Source: an uncultured Bacteroidales bacterium (GTDB lineage Bacteria; Bacteroidota; Bacteroidia; Bacteroidales; Barnesiellaceae). Taken from it: 64,000 bases of DNA. Position 1 is the first letter of the stretch. Each line of letters starts with the position of its first letter. The stretch spans positions 1 to 64,000 of the forward strand of contig CASFYQ010000002.1 in the NCBI GenBank assembly GCA_949298955.1. The letters are read 5' to 3'. The position numbers were made by a program, and so were the translations under genes. This document shows positions 45,136 to 53,860 of this stretch, one piece after another. The notes below the pieces were generated by a model. The model was not told where the DNA came from and searched no databases. It was given only the letters and a program-made list of their open reading frames with translations.

Positions 45136-46323
45136 ATGAAGATAACAGAAATCGCAGAAGGGATACACTATGTAGGTGTAAACGACCGGTGTACACACAA
45201 GTTTGAGAACCTTTGGCCGCTCCCGTACGGAGTATCCTACAACGCCTATCTGATTACCGACGAGAAGAATGTACTTGTCGATACGGTCGAGGCCTCCTAT
45301 ACCGACCGGCTGCTCGACCAGATTGCCGATGTCATCGGCGACCGCCCTATCGATTACCTCGTCATCAACCACATGGAGCCCGACCACTCGGCTTCGATTC
45401 GCTTTATCCGGCAGAAATATCCCCACATCACCCTCGTGGGTAATGCCAAAACCCTCGACATGGTCAAGGGCTACTACGGCATCGACGACAACACGCTCTG
45501 CATCAAAAACGGCGATACACTCAATGTGGGCAGACACACGCTTTCGTTCCACCTTACCCCCATGGTACACTGGCCCGAGACCATGATGACCTACTGCCAC
45601 GAAACTCGAACGCTCTTCTCGGGCGACGCATTCGGCTGCTTCGGCACCCTCGACGGAGGCATCAAGGATACCCAGCTGAATACCGAGAAATATTGGGGCG
45701 AAATGGTGCGCTACTACTCCAACATCGTGGGGAAATACGGGCCGGCCGTACAAACGGCTTTGAAAAAACTGGCCGGCATCGATATTCAAACCATCTGCTC
45801 GACTCATGGCCCGGTATGGGAACAAGAGGTAAATCGGGTCATCGATATTTATGACCGATTGAGCCGGTACGAAGCCGAACCGGGTGTAGTCATCGCCTAT
45901 GGCAGCATGTACGGCCACACCGAACAAATGGCCGAAGAAATAGCCCGAGAGCTGGCCGCAAACGGTGTCGAAAACATCGTGATGCACAATGTATCGCACG
46001 ACGACCCGTCGTTTATCCTCCAAAGCATATTCCGCTACCGGGGGCTCATCATCGGTAGCCCCACCTATTCCAACCGGCTCTATCCGGCTGTCGAGACGCT
46101 CACTCAGATGATTGCCACCCGCGAGGTGAAACACCGCACGTTCGGCTATTTCGGCTCTTTCACCTGGGCCGGAGCCGCCGTGAAACATCTGTCGGCCTTC
46201 GCCGAGTCGATGAAATGGGATACCCTGCCCTGCTGCATAGAGATGAAACAAAGCATCACTCCCGAAATCAAGGACCTCTGCAAGGCTATGGCCCGCGAGA
46301 TGGCCTCGCGCATGAACGCATAG
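45136..46323 (+). CDS. Flavodiiron protein (FprA/NorV-type)
   Basis: The protein has 395 aa from ATG 45136 (MKITEIAEGIHYVGV). The metallo-beta-lactamase domain (about 1-245) holds the diiron ligands HMEPDH (79-84), MVHWPETM, FSGDAFG and CSTHGPVW. The flavodoxin domain (about 250-395) starts at VVIAYGSMYGHTEQMAEE with the FMN phosphate loop, followed by GSPTYSNRLYPAVE. It reduces oxygen to water or nitric oxide to nitrous oxide, protecting an anaerobe. No rubredoxin domain is fused. Confidence 0.93.
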   Translation: MKITEIAEGIHYVGVNDRCTHKFENLWPLPYGVSYNAYLITDEKNVLVDTVEASYTDRLLDQIADVIGDRPIDYLVINHMEPDHSASIRFIRQKYPHITLVGNAKTLDMVKGYYGIDDNTLCIKNGDTLNVGRHTLSFHLTPMVHWPETMMTYCHETRTLFSGDAFGCFGTLDGGIKDTQLNTEKYWGEMVRYYSNIVGKYGPAVQTALKKLAGIDIQTICSTHGPVWEQEVNRVIDIYDRLSRYEAEPGVVIAYGSMYGHTEQMAEEIARELAANGVENIVMHNVSHDDPSFILQSIFRYRGLIIGSPTYSNRLYPAVETLTQMIATREVKHRTFGYFGSFTWAGAAVKHLSAFAESMKWDTLPCCIEMKQSITPEIKDLCKAMAREMASRMNA

Positions 46324-46513
46324 TCTTGTTCCCCGACGATTCCCAATCCCCGATACTCCCCTGCCGAAGCCTATCGCTCCGCAGAGGATTTTTATGTCCG
46401 AGGCCGGGTCCCTACCGACCGGGACAAAACAAACGAACCGGCAATATCTCTTTGCGCCTAAACGGCTCTCGCGACGAGGAGGCAAACTGCGCGCAAGGAG
46501 AAAAGAGCAATCC

Positions 46514-47839
46514 TCAAAAATTATATCGTATCATCGTGTTGATGCGATTGGCCCGGCCATCTTCACGATTCAGATTGGAGCGGCGGCCATAGAGATACTC
46601 GATGCCTACACTGCAATCGCTCGTGAGGTTATAAAAAACATTGCCCACGATATACTGGGCATAGCGGTACGAATCGGGCGAGAGGGAACCTTGCTTGCTG
46701 TACACCCGGCTTTGGCTGTACGAGGCCGAAACAAAAAACTTGGGCGAAAATACATAGCTCAACCCAGCCACATAGCCCAGTGTCTCGGGCGCATACAATT
46801 TACCTTTTGCATCGGGATCGGGAATAAGGTCAACCCCCTCGTCATTAAGGCCGTTGAGATACTCTCCATAACCATAGCCGTAAACCCCTTGGTAGTAAAG
46901 CATAAGTTTGGGGGTGAGATGAGCCATGCCCGAGAGCTGTACGCCCCACCCAAGCACCGACCGATTGCACTCGGCTACCAGGTCGCGGTAAGAGAGCCCG
47001 CGCAACAATCCCGAGACCCGTATGTGATCGTGACCGCCATTCCAACCATATTGGATATAGAAAGGAATATCGGGCATACGCTGGCGAATGGTGGTGTTAT
47101 AGCCCTCGTCGAGCGTGCAGGTAACCGACGGATTCTCGATGGCCCCGGCGATTTGCCAATGTTTGCCCAAATCGAACGTATAACGCATCATTACATTCCG
47201 CACACTGGTCATGCCGACAGGCCCCTCGCAGTCGATAGTAGGAGGCGCGGCGGCCGCATCGACAAAGGTACTCCACGTCTGTCCTATCAAAAAACCGCGC
47301 GTCTGCACATAGGCCTGATCGAGCCGGAAACCGTAGTCCTGTCCGGCCCGAAAATCACCATCGATGAATACCGTATATTTGCCCAGCACCGAATTGTCGC
47401 CCACCAGTTTGAAAAACAGATGTGAGGCCGAGGCGTCCATCTGGAACTGATTGCGCTCGGCCGGATTGCCGGGAACGGAGATATCGTAGGTTACAAAATC
47501 GCGATTGGGCAGGACGCCGTCGAAATCATAAGATGCTGTCACTTTCACATAGCCGCCCACGCCGAAGGCAACCCGGCCCTTGCGATCGACAAACAAAAAG
47601 CGAGGAGCCCGCGGGTCTTGGAAATGAAGCTGACGGGTGTCATATACCATACCTATCAATTCGCTCTTTTCGGCATTCCCTTCCCACAGGAAAAGCAGGC
47701 GGTCCGACGATTCGGAAGAGTGCCGATGCCCATGTTGCTCCAACGGTTCGGCAACCGGCCCGGCAGCCTTTTCGGCAGCATATACAGGCCACCCGACAAG
47801 CCCCACGAGGCAGATACAAGAAAAAATCATTTTTTTCAT
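46514..47839 (-). CDS. DcaP-like outer-membrane porin
   Basis: The protein has 441 aa from ATG 47839 (MKKMIFSCICLVGLVGWPVY, signal peptide). After a short His-rich segment (EQHGHRHSSESS) comes a barrel of the DcaP/OprP-like type: GVGGYVKVTASYDFDG, FQMDASASHLFFKL, FIDGDFRAGQDYGFRLDQAY, GFLIGQTWSTFVDAAAAPPT, and a C-terminal barrel end INTMIRYNF with terminal Phe. Such porins take up small anionic compounds. In Bacteroidales the substrate is unknown. It is monocistronic. Confidence 0.83.
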   Translation of the reverse strand: MKKMIFSCICLVGLVGWPVYAAEKAAGPVAEPLEQHGHRHSSESSDRLLFLWEGNAEKSELIGMVYDTRQLHFQDPRAPRFLFVDRKGRVAFGVGGYVKVTASYDFDGVLPNRDFVTYDISVPGNPAERNQFQMDASASHLFFKLVGDNSVLGKYTVFIDGDFRAGQDYGFRLDQAYVQTRGFLIGQTWSTFVDAAAAPPTIDCEGPVGMTSVRNVMMRYTFDLGKHWQIAGAIENPSVTCTLDEGYNTTIRQRMPDIPFYIQYGWNGGHDHIRVSGLLRGLSYRDLVAECNRSVLGWGVQLSGMAHLTPKLMLYYQGVYGYGYGEYLNGLNDEGVDLIPDPDAKGKLYAPETLGYVAGLSYVFSPKFFVSASYSQSRVYSKQGSLSPDSYRYAQYIVGNVFYNLTSDCSVGIEYLYGRRSNLNREDGRANRINTMIRYNF

Positions 47840-47916
47840 ATTCCACACGATTTACAAGTTTGTTTCCAGTAGGAACAACAGGCCGGGCAAATTGTTGAAG
47901 CTATCGTAAAAATAAG

Positions 47917-47924
47917 TACCTTTG
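47917..47924 (+). promoter_or_regulatory. TAnnTTTG promoter for 47950-48909
   Basis: TACCTTTG followed by TC, 25 bp before the ATG at 47950. Confidence 0.5.
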
Positions 47925-47949
47925 TCACTCGACGAAAAAGAGGAAACAT

Positions 47950-48300
47950 ATGGATACAATCTTGTTGGCTCTCACGCCCGAGTTTGAGGCTCTGAGAGAT
48001 GAACTGGGATACGACGAATACGAAGATTTCGACGCCTACGATATTCTATTTCAACAGGGATATGACCGCCAGCTTATCGAGGTGGCCGACGGTGAAACAT
48101 TCGAGGTGCCCGAAGGATACTCGGCCACAGTGCAAAGCGACTACCCCGACGATGAATTTTATCTGCTCGATTGCAAAGAAGATTTGCCCGATAAGGAAGA
48201 TTTTGTAATCGACTCGCTGCCGGGCGGCAACTATCGCTACAACGCAGCTGAAAATGTGTTTTGGAGAATCGACACCGAATCGGACGACTCATTTCTGTAA
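47950..48300 (+). CDS. Hypothetical acidic protein
   Basis: The protein has 116 aa and is very acidic (YDEYEDFDAYDILFQQGYDR, then SDYPDDEFYLLDCKEDLPDK). It has no signal or membrane segment and no recognised domain. The frame, the promoter 25 bp upstream and the 18-bp distance to the next gene support a real gene that is probably co-transcribed with the glycosylase-like gene. Confidence 0.6.
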   Translation: MDTILLALTPEFEALRDELGYDEYEDFDAYDILFQQGYDRQLIEVADGETFEVPEGYSATVQSDYPDDEFYLLDCKEDLPDKEDFVIDSLPGGNYRYNAAENVFWRIDTESDDSFL

Positions 48301-48318
48301 GCAACCGCCACTGCCGCC

Positions 48319-48909
48319 ATGGATACTGTACCTGTCGAGACACACCCCCTCGCCCCTTTCCTTCCACCCCGAGCCCGCATTCTGCTGTTGGGCAGCTTCC
48401 CTCCACCCCGTAAACGCTGGTCGATGGAGTTTTTCTATCCCAACTACACCAACGATATGTGGCGCATCTTCGGGCTCATCTTCTTCAACGACAAAAACCA
48501 CTTTGTCGATACGGCACAGAAGCGGTTCCGTCGAGAAGCTATCGAGGCGTTCCTGCACGAGCAAGGCATCGCCGTAAGCGACACCGTGGCCAAAGCCAGA
48601 AGATTGAACGGCAACGCTTCGGATCTTACACTCGAAGTGGTCGAGCCCCTCGACCTGGCAACCATACTCGACCGGATACCCTTGTGCCGCATTATCGTCA
48701 CCACCGGCCAAAAGGCGACCGACACCCTCTGTGCCATCACCGGAACCCCAGCGCCTCCGATAGGCCGATATACCGACATTATTTATCACGACCGACCGAT
48801 ACGGCTCTACCGCATGCCCTCCTCCTCGCGGGCCTACCCCAAACCGCTACCCGAGAAAGCTGCCGTATATCGTACCATTTTCGAAGACAACATGATACAG
48901 GCATATTAA
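48319..48909 (+). CDS. Uracil-DNA glycosylase superfamily protein
   Basis: The protein has 196 aa. The UDG-fold motif 1 is ILLLGSFPPPRKRW, and the late active-site loop is IRLYRMPSSSRAYP, followed by a C-terminal helix. The motif pair (GSFPP and PSSS) resembles the Mug-like or family-5/6-type glycosylases, which excise uracil or mismatched bases. The strand RIIVTTGQKATDTLC contributes the central sheet. It follows the acidic protein by 18 bp. Substrate preference cannot be read. Confidence 0.7.
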   Translation: MDTVPVETHPLAPFLPPRARILLLGSFPPPRKRWSMEFFYPNYTNDMWRIFGLIFFNDKNHFVDTAQKRFRREAIEAFLHEQGIAVSDTVAKARRLNGNASDLTLEVVEPLDLATILDRIPLCRIIVTTGQKATDTLCAITGTPAPPIGRYTDIIYHDRPIRLYRMPSSSRAYPKPLPEKAAVYRTIFEDNMIQAY

Positions 48910-48958
48910 AATTCTGTTACATTTTTACAAACATTCGCTCTTTCCAAGTCGAATATAT

Positions 48959-48966
48959 TACTTTTG
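48959..48966 (+). promoter_or_regulatory. dedA promoter (TAnnTTTG)
   Basis: TACTTTTG followed by TAACC, 35 bp before the ATG at 49002. Confidence 0.5.
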
Positions 48967-49001
48967 TAACCTCGAAATTTAAACTTATACAATCCCTTAA
49001 T

Positions 49002-49631
49002 ATGGAATCATTATCTTTTATCCAATGGTGCCTCGATAATCTCAATTATTGGACGATTACATTCCTGATGACTATCGAGAGCTCGTTTATCCCTTTCCCC
49101 TCCGAAATAGTCATCATACCTGCGGCCTATAAAGCTGCATACGGTGAATTGAATATGTATCTGGTAATTCTCTTCGGCACCATCGGAGCCGACTTGGGAG
49201 CCATCATCAACTACTATCTGGCCTACTGGATAGGGCGCCCGCTCGTCTATAAATTTGCCAACAGCCGCATAGGTCACATGTGTCTGCTCGATCAGGGCAA
49301 GGTAGAGATGGCCGAACGCTATTTCGACAAACACGGCAGCATATCGACCCTCATCGGTCGCTTAATCCCCGCCGTGCGACAACTCATCTCCATTCCCGCC
49401 GGTCTGGCCCGCATGAAGTTCTCGAAATTTATCCTCTTCACCACCTTGGGAGCCATGTGCTGGAACATCATACTGGCCGCCATTGGATATGGATTCCACT
49501 CTGTCATTCCCGAGGACGAGCTTGTCTTGAAAGTTCAAACTTACAGCCACGAAATACTCTATATACTCATCGCCATCTGCGTGTTCATCGTGGGATTCCT
49601 CATCTACAAAGGAATGAAAAAGCCCCAATAA
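49002..49631 (+). CDS. DedA-family membrane protein
   Basis: The protein has 209 aa from ATG 49002 (MESLSFIQWCLDNLNYWTIT). Four or five membrane segments and the family signature are clear: ESSFIPFPSEIVIIPA (re-entrant acidic/Pro motif), FGTIGADLGAIINYYLAYWI, and RLIPAVRQLISIPAGLARM with the conserved Arg residues. DedA proteins are now linked to flipping of undecaprenyl phosphate or phosphatidylethanolamine. A terminator follows at 49652-49696. Confidence 0.9.
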   Translation: MESLSFIQWCLDNLNYWTITFLMTIESSFIPFPSEIVIIPAAYKAAYGELNMYLVILFGTIGADLGAIINYYLAYWIGRPLVYKFANSRIGHMCLLDQGKVEMAERYFDKHGSISTLIGRLIPAVRQLISIPAGLARMKFSKFILFTTLGAMCWNIILAAIGYGFHSVIPEDELVLKVQTYSHEILYILIAICVFIVGFLIYKGMKKPQ

Positions 49632-49651
49632 AATCTATTTTACAACCATAC

Positions 49652-49696
49652 AAAAGCCGTTGTCTCGCGGGGAAAGCCCACAGACGCGGCTTTTTT
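49652..49696 (+). terminator. dedA terminator
   Basis: AAAGCCG..GTCT pairs with AGAC.CGGCTTT across TCGCGGGGAAAGCCCAC and runs into TTTTTTCG. Confidence 0.65.
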
Positions 49697-49811
49697 CGTA
49701 TCGTCCCGATCTCCCGGCAAAAGAGCATTCGCCAACCCCGAATGCGAGAGAAAAATATGGGAATATCAACCGATAACGAAAGATAGCCCATTCCCGGCCT
49801 GAAAAAAAATG

Positions 49812-49819
49812 TATCTTTG
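49812..49819 (+). promoter_or_regulatory. cutC: cutC promoter (TAnnTTTG)
   Basis: TATCTTTG followed by CAAAAAG, 39 bp before the chosen cutC ATG. Confidence 0.55.
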
Positions 49820-49858
49820 CAAAAAGAAATAGATAGCCTCTCCCGAAAAACAAACGCC

Positions 49859-50611
49859 ATGATCGAAACCGAACTTTGTGCTTTCTCCCTCGAAGCCTGC
49901 CGGGCTGCTGCCCGGGCAGGTGTGACTCGCGTAGAACTGTGCGCCTCACCCTACGAAGGGGGTACCACTCCCTCGGCAGCCCTCATTCGCCGGGCACGCC
50001 AGATACCCCATCTGCAACTGAGTGTGATGATACGCCCCCGTGGGGGAGATTTTCTCTATACCGACGAAGAGTTTGACTTGATGCTCGACGAGATAGATTT
50101 CGCCCGCGAATGCGGCGCCGATTGTGCCGTGGCGGGTATTCTTACTCCCGACGGCCGCATAGACGAAGCCCGCACCGCCCGTCTTGTCGAACGTTGCGGC
50201 TCGATGCAGTTCACCTTTCACCGAGCTTTCGATATGACCTGCGACACAACCGAGGCTCTCGAAGCCCTCGTGCGGGCAGGCTGCTACCGGGTACTCACCT
50301 CGGGCGGACACAACACGGCCCCGCAGGGCATCGATACCTTGCGGTCTCTGGTACGCCAGGCCGCCGGACGCATTGCCATCATGGCCGGCAGCGGAGTAGG
50401 GCCTGCGAATGTGCGACAACTGGCCGAGACCGGTGTCGATGCCGTACATTTCAGTGCCCGCTGCCTTATCGAAAGCGGCATGACCTACCGCAACCCCACC
50501 GTCTCGATGGGAGGCATAGAGGGTATCCCCGAGTATGCCTCGGTGGGTGCCGACGAGAAAAAAATATGCGAAATACTCAATCAATTAACCCCTAAAACCA
50601 ATACGATATGA
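49859..50611 (+). CDS. cutC: CutC family protein
   Basis: The protein has 250 aa from ATG 49859 (MIETELCAFSLEACRAAARA). A CutC TIM barrel is marked by RVELCASPYEGGTTPS, SVMIRPRGGDFLYTDEE, FTFHRAFDMTCD, RVLTSGGHNTAPQG and IMAGSGVGPANVRQL. The family was linked to copper tolerance, though the biochemical role is unsettled. The transglutaminase-like lipoprotein gene overlaps its stop by 4 bp. Confidence 0.92.
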   Translation: MIETELCAFSLEACRAAARAGVTRVELCASPYEGGTTPSAALIRRARQIPHLQLSVMIRPRGGDFLYTDEEFDLMLDEIDFARECGADCAVAGILTPDGRIDEARTARLVERCGSMQFTFHRAFDMTCDTTEALEALVRAGCYRVLTSGGHNTAPQGIDTLRSLVRQAAGRIAIMAGSGVGPANVRQLAETGVDAVHFSARCLIESGMTYRNPTVSMGGIEGIPEYASVGADEKKICEILNQLTPKTNTI

Positions 50612-51804
50612 AAAAAATCCATGCCCTTTTGCTACTGTGCGCCGGGCTGGCTTGCACGGTGACCGGCTGCACCCAGTCGGGAATCTCGGCCGACAGCAAG
50701 CGGCAACTCGAATCTGTACTCGACAACTCCCCCCGAGCCGACAGTCTGCGCACCCTGCTCAAAGAGACTCCCCGCGACGAACAGGAGGCTATGACCTTCC
50801 TGCTGGCTTGGATGTCGCAAGGCGATCGCGATACTTTGGACCTGGCGCTGCTACGCGAGAATGTGGCCTATGCCTGCCGGACCCGTGCCGAATTTCCGTG
50901 GACCAAGACTTTGCCCGACTCGATTTTCCTCAACGAGGTACTACCTTATGCCTCGGTCGATGAGGTGCGCGATGCCTGGCGAAAAGATTTCTACGAGCAT
51001 TTTGCTCCCCGAGTGCGAGAGTGCAAAAGCATACGCGAAGCTATCGATACAATCAACCGCATCATCCCCCGGATAACAGGTGTCGAATACAATACGCTGC
51101 GCGAAAAGACCAACCAAAGTCCGTCGGAGTCGATGCGCCAAGGCATGGCCTCCTGCACAGGCCTCTCCATTCTGCTGGTCGATGCCTTCCGTTCGGTGGG
51201 TATACCGGCCCGTTTTGTCGGTACAGCGGCCTGGCATGACAACCGGGGCAACCATAGCTGGACCGAGGTCTGGATCGACGGCACCTGGTACTCGACCGAG
51301 TACAATATTCCACCTGCTCTCGACGAGGCCTGGTTCATGGCCGATGCCGGGCAATCGGTTCCCGGCGACCGCATTCACGCTATTTACGCCGTTTCGTTCC
51401 GCCCCACCGGCGACTGGTTCCCGATGGTGTGGAATCAAGAATCGCGCGACGTGCATGCCACCGACGTGTCGCAACGTTACATCGACCTCTATGGCAAGCA
51501 GACCCAAGCCATCGCCCAGGAAAATACCCACACCGTCGTGACCTTTGTCATGTACAAGGACAAACGGCACAACTCGAACTCGGGAGACCGGGTGGAGGCC
51601 AACGTCGATGTGTTCTGCGACGGCGTGCAACTGGGTGGAGGCCGCACTGCCGGCCCCTTGCAGGACATGAACGATGCCCTCAAATTCCTGTTGAAAAAAG
51701 ACCAAACCTACTCCTTTGTCTATGAAAATGCCCGGGGCGAACGCACTACCGTCGAAGCTGCCGTAGGTGCCGACCCGATAACCGTTATCGGGTATATGGA
51801 ATAG
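50608..51804 (+). CDS. Transglutaminase-like lipoprotein
   Basis: The protein has 398 aa. A lipoprotein signal (ALLLLCAGLACTVTGCTQSG, lipobox VTGC) suggests membrane attachment. A transglutaminase-like core (about 165-255) has Cys in GMASCTGLSILLVDAFRSVG, His in GNHSWTEVWIDG and an acidic residue soon after. The C-terminal part (about 295-398) looks like a beta-sandwich (RVEANVDVFCDGVQLGGGRT). Such proteins may act as peptidases or amidases on envelope peptides. Coupled to cutC by an ATGA overlap and ended by the terminator at 51828. Confidence 0.8.
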   Translation: MKKIHALLLLCAGLACTVTGCTQSGISADSKRQLESVLDNSPRADSLRTLLKETPRDEQEAMTFLLAWMSQGDRDTLDLALLRENVAYACRTRAEFPWTKTLPDSIFLNEVLPYASVDEVRDAWRKDFYEHFAPRVRECKSIREAIDTINRIIPRITGVEYNTLREKTNQSPSESMRQGMASCTGLSILLVDAFRSVGIPARFVGTAAWHDNRGNHSWTEVWIDGTWYSTEYNIPPALDEAWFMADAGQSVPGDRIHAIYAVSFRPTGDWFPMVWNQESRDVHATDVSQRYIDLYGKQTQAIAQENTHTVVTFVMYKDKRHNSNSGDRVEANVDVFCDGVQLGGGRTAGPLQDMNDALKFLLKKDQTYSFVYENARGERTTVEAAVGADPITVIGYME

Positions 51805-51827
51805 CAATAATATAGTACAGACATAAC

Positions 51828-51876
51828 GAATCTCCCGCCGGCGAGTCGAGTTACGCCGGCGGGAGATTCCTTTTTT
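51828..51876 (+). terminator. Terminator of cutC operon
   Basis: A 16-bp stem GAATCTCCCGCCGGCG/CGCCGGCGGGAGATTC, followed by CTTTTTT. It also lies between converging genes. Confidence 0.85.
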
Positions 51877-51902
51877 ATCCTCTTTCTTGACAACACGTCA
51901 AA

Positions 51903-52553
51903 TTACAACTGCTTCAATCGGGCGATGGTATCGAGCGGAGCATCGGAGTGAAACACAAAACTACCGGCCACCAAAGCATCAGCACCGGCTTCGACCAGCT
52001 GCCTGCCCGTCTCGAGATTTACACCACCGTCTATCTCGATAACCGCCTGCGAATGGCGACGGGCAATCATCGCCTTCAAGTCGCGCACCTTGTCGAGAAT
52101 GCGGGGAATAAATTTTTGTCCCCCGAATCCGGGATTAACCGACATGAGCAGCACCACATCGACATCTTCGATAATATCTTCGAGCAGCGATACCGGCGTA
52201 TGCGGATTGAGCGAAACCCCCGCCTTCATATCCGCCGCATGAATTTGCTGCACCACCCGATGCAAATGTGTGCAAGCCTCGTAGTGCACCGTCATGATGG
52301 CACCGCCCACCCGCTTCACCTCGGGGATAAACTTTTGCGGCTCGACAATCATCAAATGCACATCGAGCGGCTTGATACAACGCCGATTCACAAACTCCAA
52401 TACCGGGAAACCAAACGAAATGTTCGGCACAAACACACCGTCCATCACATCGATATGCAGCCAATCGGCCGCACTCCCGTTAATCATATCTATCTCGCTG
52501 TTCAGATTTCCAAAATCGGCCGACAGCAGCGACGGAGAAATTATCACGCTCAT
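51903..52553 (-). CDS. rpe: Ribulose-phosphate 3-epimerase
   Basis: The protein has 216 aa from ATG 52553 (MSVIISPSLLSADFG). TIM-barrel motifs of the family: LHIDVMDGVFVPNISFG, DVHLMIVEPQKFI, GVSLNPHTPVS, VLLMSVNPGFGGQKFI, IEIDGGVNLET and ADALVAGSFVF. It interconverts ribulose and xylulose 5-phosphate in the pentose phosphate pathway. The promoter is the dispersed repeat at 52584-52710. Confidence 0.95.
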   Translation of the reverse strand: MSVIISPSLLSADFGNLNSEIDMINGSAADWLHIDVMDGVFVPNISFGFPVLEFVNRRCIKPLDVHLMIVEPQKFIPEVKRVGGAIMTVHYEACTHLHRVVQQIHAADMKAGVSLNPHTPVSLLEDIIEDVDVVLLMSVNPGFGGQKFIPRILDKVRDLKAMIARRHSQAVIEIDGGVNLETGRQLVEAGADALVAGSFVFHSDAPLDTIARLKQL

Positions 52554-52583
52554 AGCTATATCCTTTTCAATAATGATTTTATG

Positions 52584-52710
52584 CAAAGATACAGAAAGGT
52601 GAGTGGAGAATAAAATATCGAAACATCGTTTCAGATATTTTTATCCCGAACCGCCTCCTATTTTCGTGTAACAAAGATAATGAAAGGTGAGAGCAAAAAG
52701 TCAAGTGTAC
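52584..52710 (-). repeat. Dispersed promoter-leader repeat, copy 3 (rpe tandem promoters)
   Basis: Two minus-strand TATCTTTG boxes (52584-52591 and 52672-52679). Between them is an inverted repeat AAATATCGAAAC/CGTTTCAGATATTT and the leader block CCGCCTCCTATTTTCGTGTA. About 75 bp is nearly identical to the 56.2-kb copy. Confidence 0.7.
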
Positions 52711-52862
52711 TTGATTTTTTTGCCGTCCTCTTTCCTCTTTCTGCCAAGAAAGCCGGGGGAAACGAGTTTCCGGGGAAAGAGTTAAACTCTTTTCAAACAA
52801 AAACATTGCGTTTATCGTTCGTTTGCCGTTACTTTGCAAAGATTTTCAAAAGGTATTGCGCT

Positions 52863-53819
52863 ATGACACAGAAAGCGAAAACCTACATGCTGCCCGCGGC
52901 CATGATTAGCGGTAGCGTGGCAGGGTATCTGTTTCCCCAAGCCACGGCTCACTGGGCCACCCTGCTGGCACCCTGCCTCATCTTTGCGATGTTGCTGGTT
53001 ACCTATTGTAAAATTTCTCTCAACGAACTGAACATACGTCCGCTGCACTGGGGACTCCTCGCCATACAGATTGTGGGAGGACTCATCGTCTTCGGTGCTC
53101 TCTATTTTTGGAATCCCATCATCGCCGAAGGTACCTTCATCTGCCTCTTCTGCCCCACGGCAACTGCCGCCCCCGTCATCACGGGCATGCTGGGAGGCAG
53201 CGTCTCTACCCTGGTATCATACAGCCTTGTGAGCAACATGGCCGTGGCCATACTCTCGCCCATCATCTTCTCGTTTATGGGTGTGCATGCCGACATTTCG
53301 TTTGTCGATTCGGTTCTCATCATTTGCAGCAAAGTGCTGCCGCTGCTCATTTTCCCGCTGGTAACTGCCCTTGTATTGCAAAAGGCTTTTCCCTGCATAC
53401 ACGAGGCTTTGAAAAAACGACAACCCCTCTCGTTCTACATGTGGGCCGTATCGCTCTTTCTCGTAGTAGGCAAGGCTGTCACCTTCATCATCGACCAAGG
53501 GTGGGAGTCGGTGCCGTTCGAAATAGCCATCGCCCTACTCTCGCTCGCGGCCTGCATAGCGCAATTCTATCTGGGGCGTAAAATCGGCGGGCGGTATGGC
53601 GACAAGATTTCGGGCGCGCAGGGACTGGGACAAAAGAACACCGTGCTGGCCATTTGGATGGCACTCACCTACCTCTCGCCCATCACCTCGATAGGGCCGG
53701 CCTCGTATATCATCTGGCAAAACAGCATCAACAGCTACCAACTCTATCGAAAAGAGAAACGCGACTCAATGTCGGTAACAGCACAACCGTCGCGGCACCC
53801 CCAAGCCCTTATCGAATAA
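52863..53819 (+). CDS. BASS-family (bile acid:sodium symporter-like) transporter
   Basis: The protein has 318 aa from ATG 52863 (MTQKAKTYMLPAAMISGSVA). Nine or ten membrane segments. The family's unwound-helix motifs are CLFCPTATAAPVITGMLGG and, in the second repeat, GAQGLGQKNTVLAIWMALTY. Pro/Thr/Ala-rich crossing and QKNT residues are typical of sodium sites in BASS proteins. The substrate is probably a small organic acid. Bile acids cannot be inferred. Confidence 0.85.
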   Translation: MTQKAKTYMLPAAMISGSVAGYLFPQATAHWATLLAPCLIFAMLLVTYCKISLNELNIRPLHWGLLAIQIVGGLIVFGALYFWNPIIAEGTFICLFCPTATAAPVITGMLGGSVSTLVSYSLVSNMAVAILSPIIFSFMGVHADISFVDSVLIICSKVLPLLIFPLVTALVLQKAFPCIHEALKKRQPLSFYMWAVSLFLVVGKAVTFIIDQGWESVPFEIAIALLSLAACIAQFYLGRKIGGRYGDKISGAQGLGQKNTVLAIWMALTYLSPITSIGPASYIIWQNSINSYQLYRKEKRDSMSVTAQPSRHPQALIE

Positions 53820-53860
53820 GACCGATTTCCTTCGGCAGGAAAGAAGCATCGCTTCCAGAC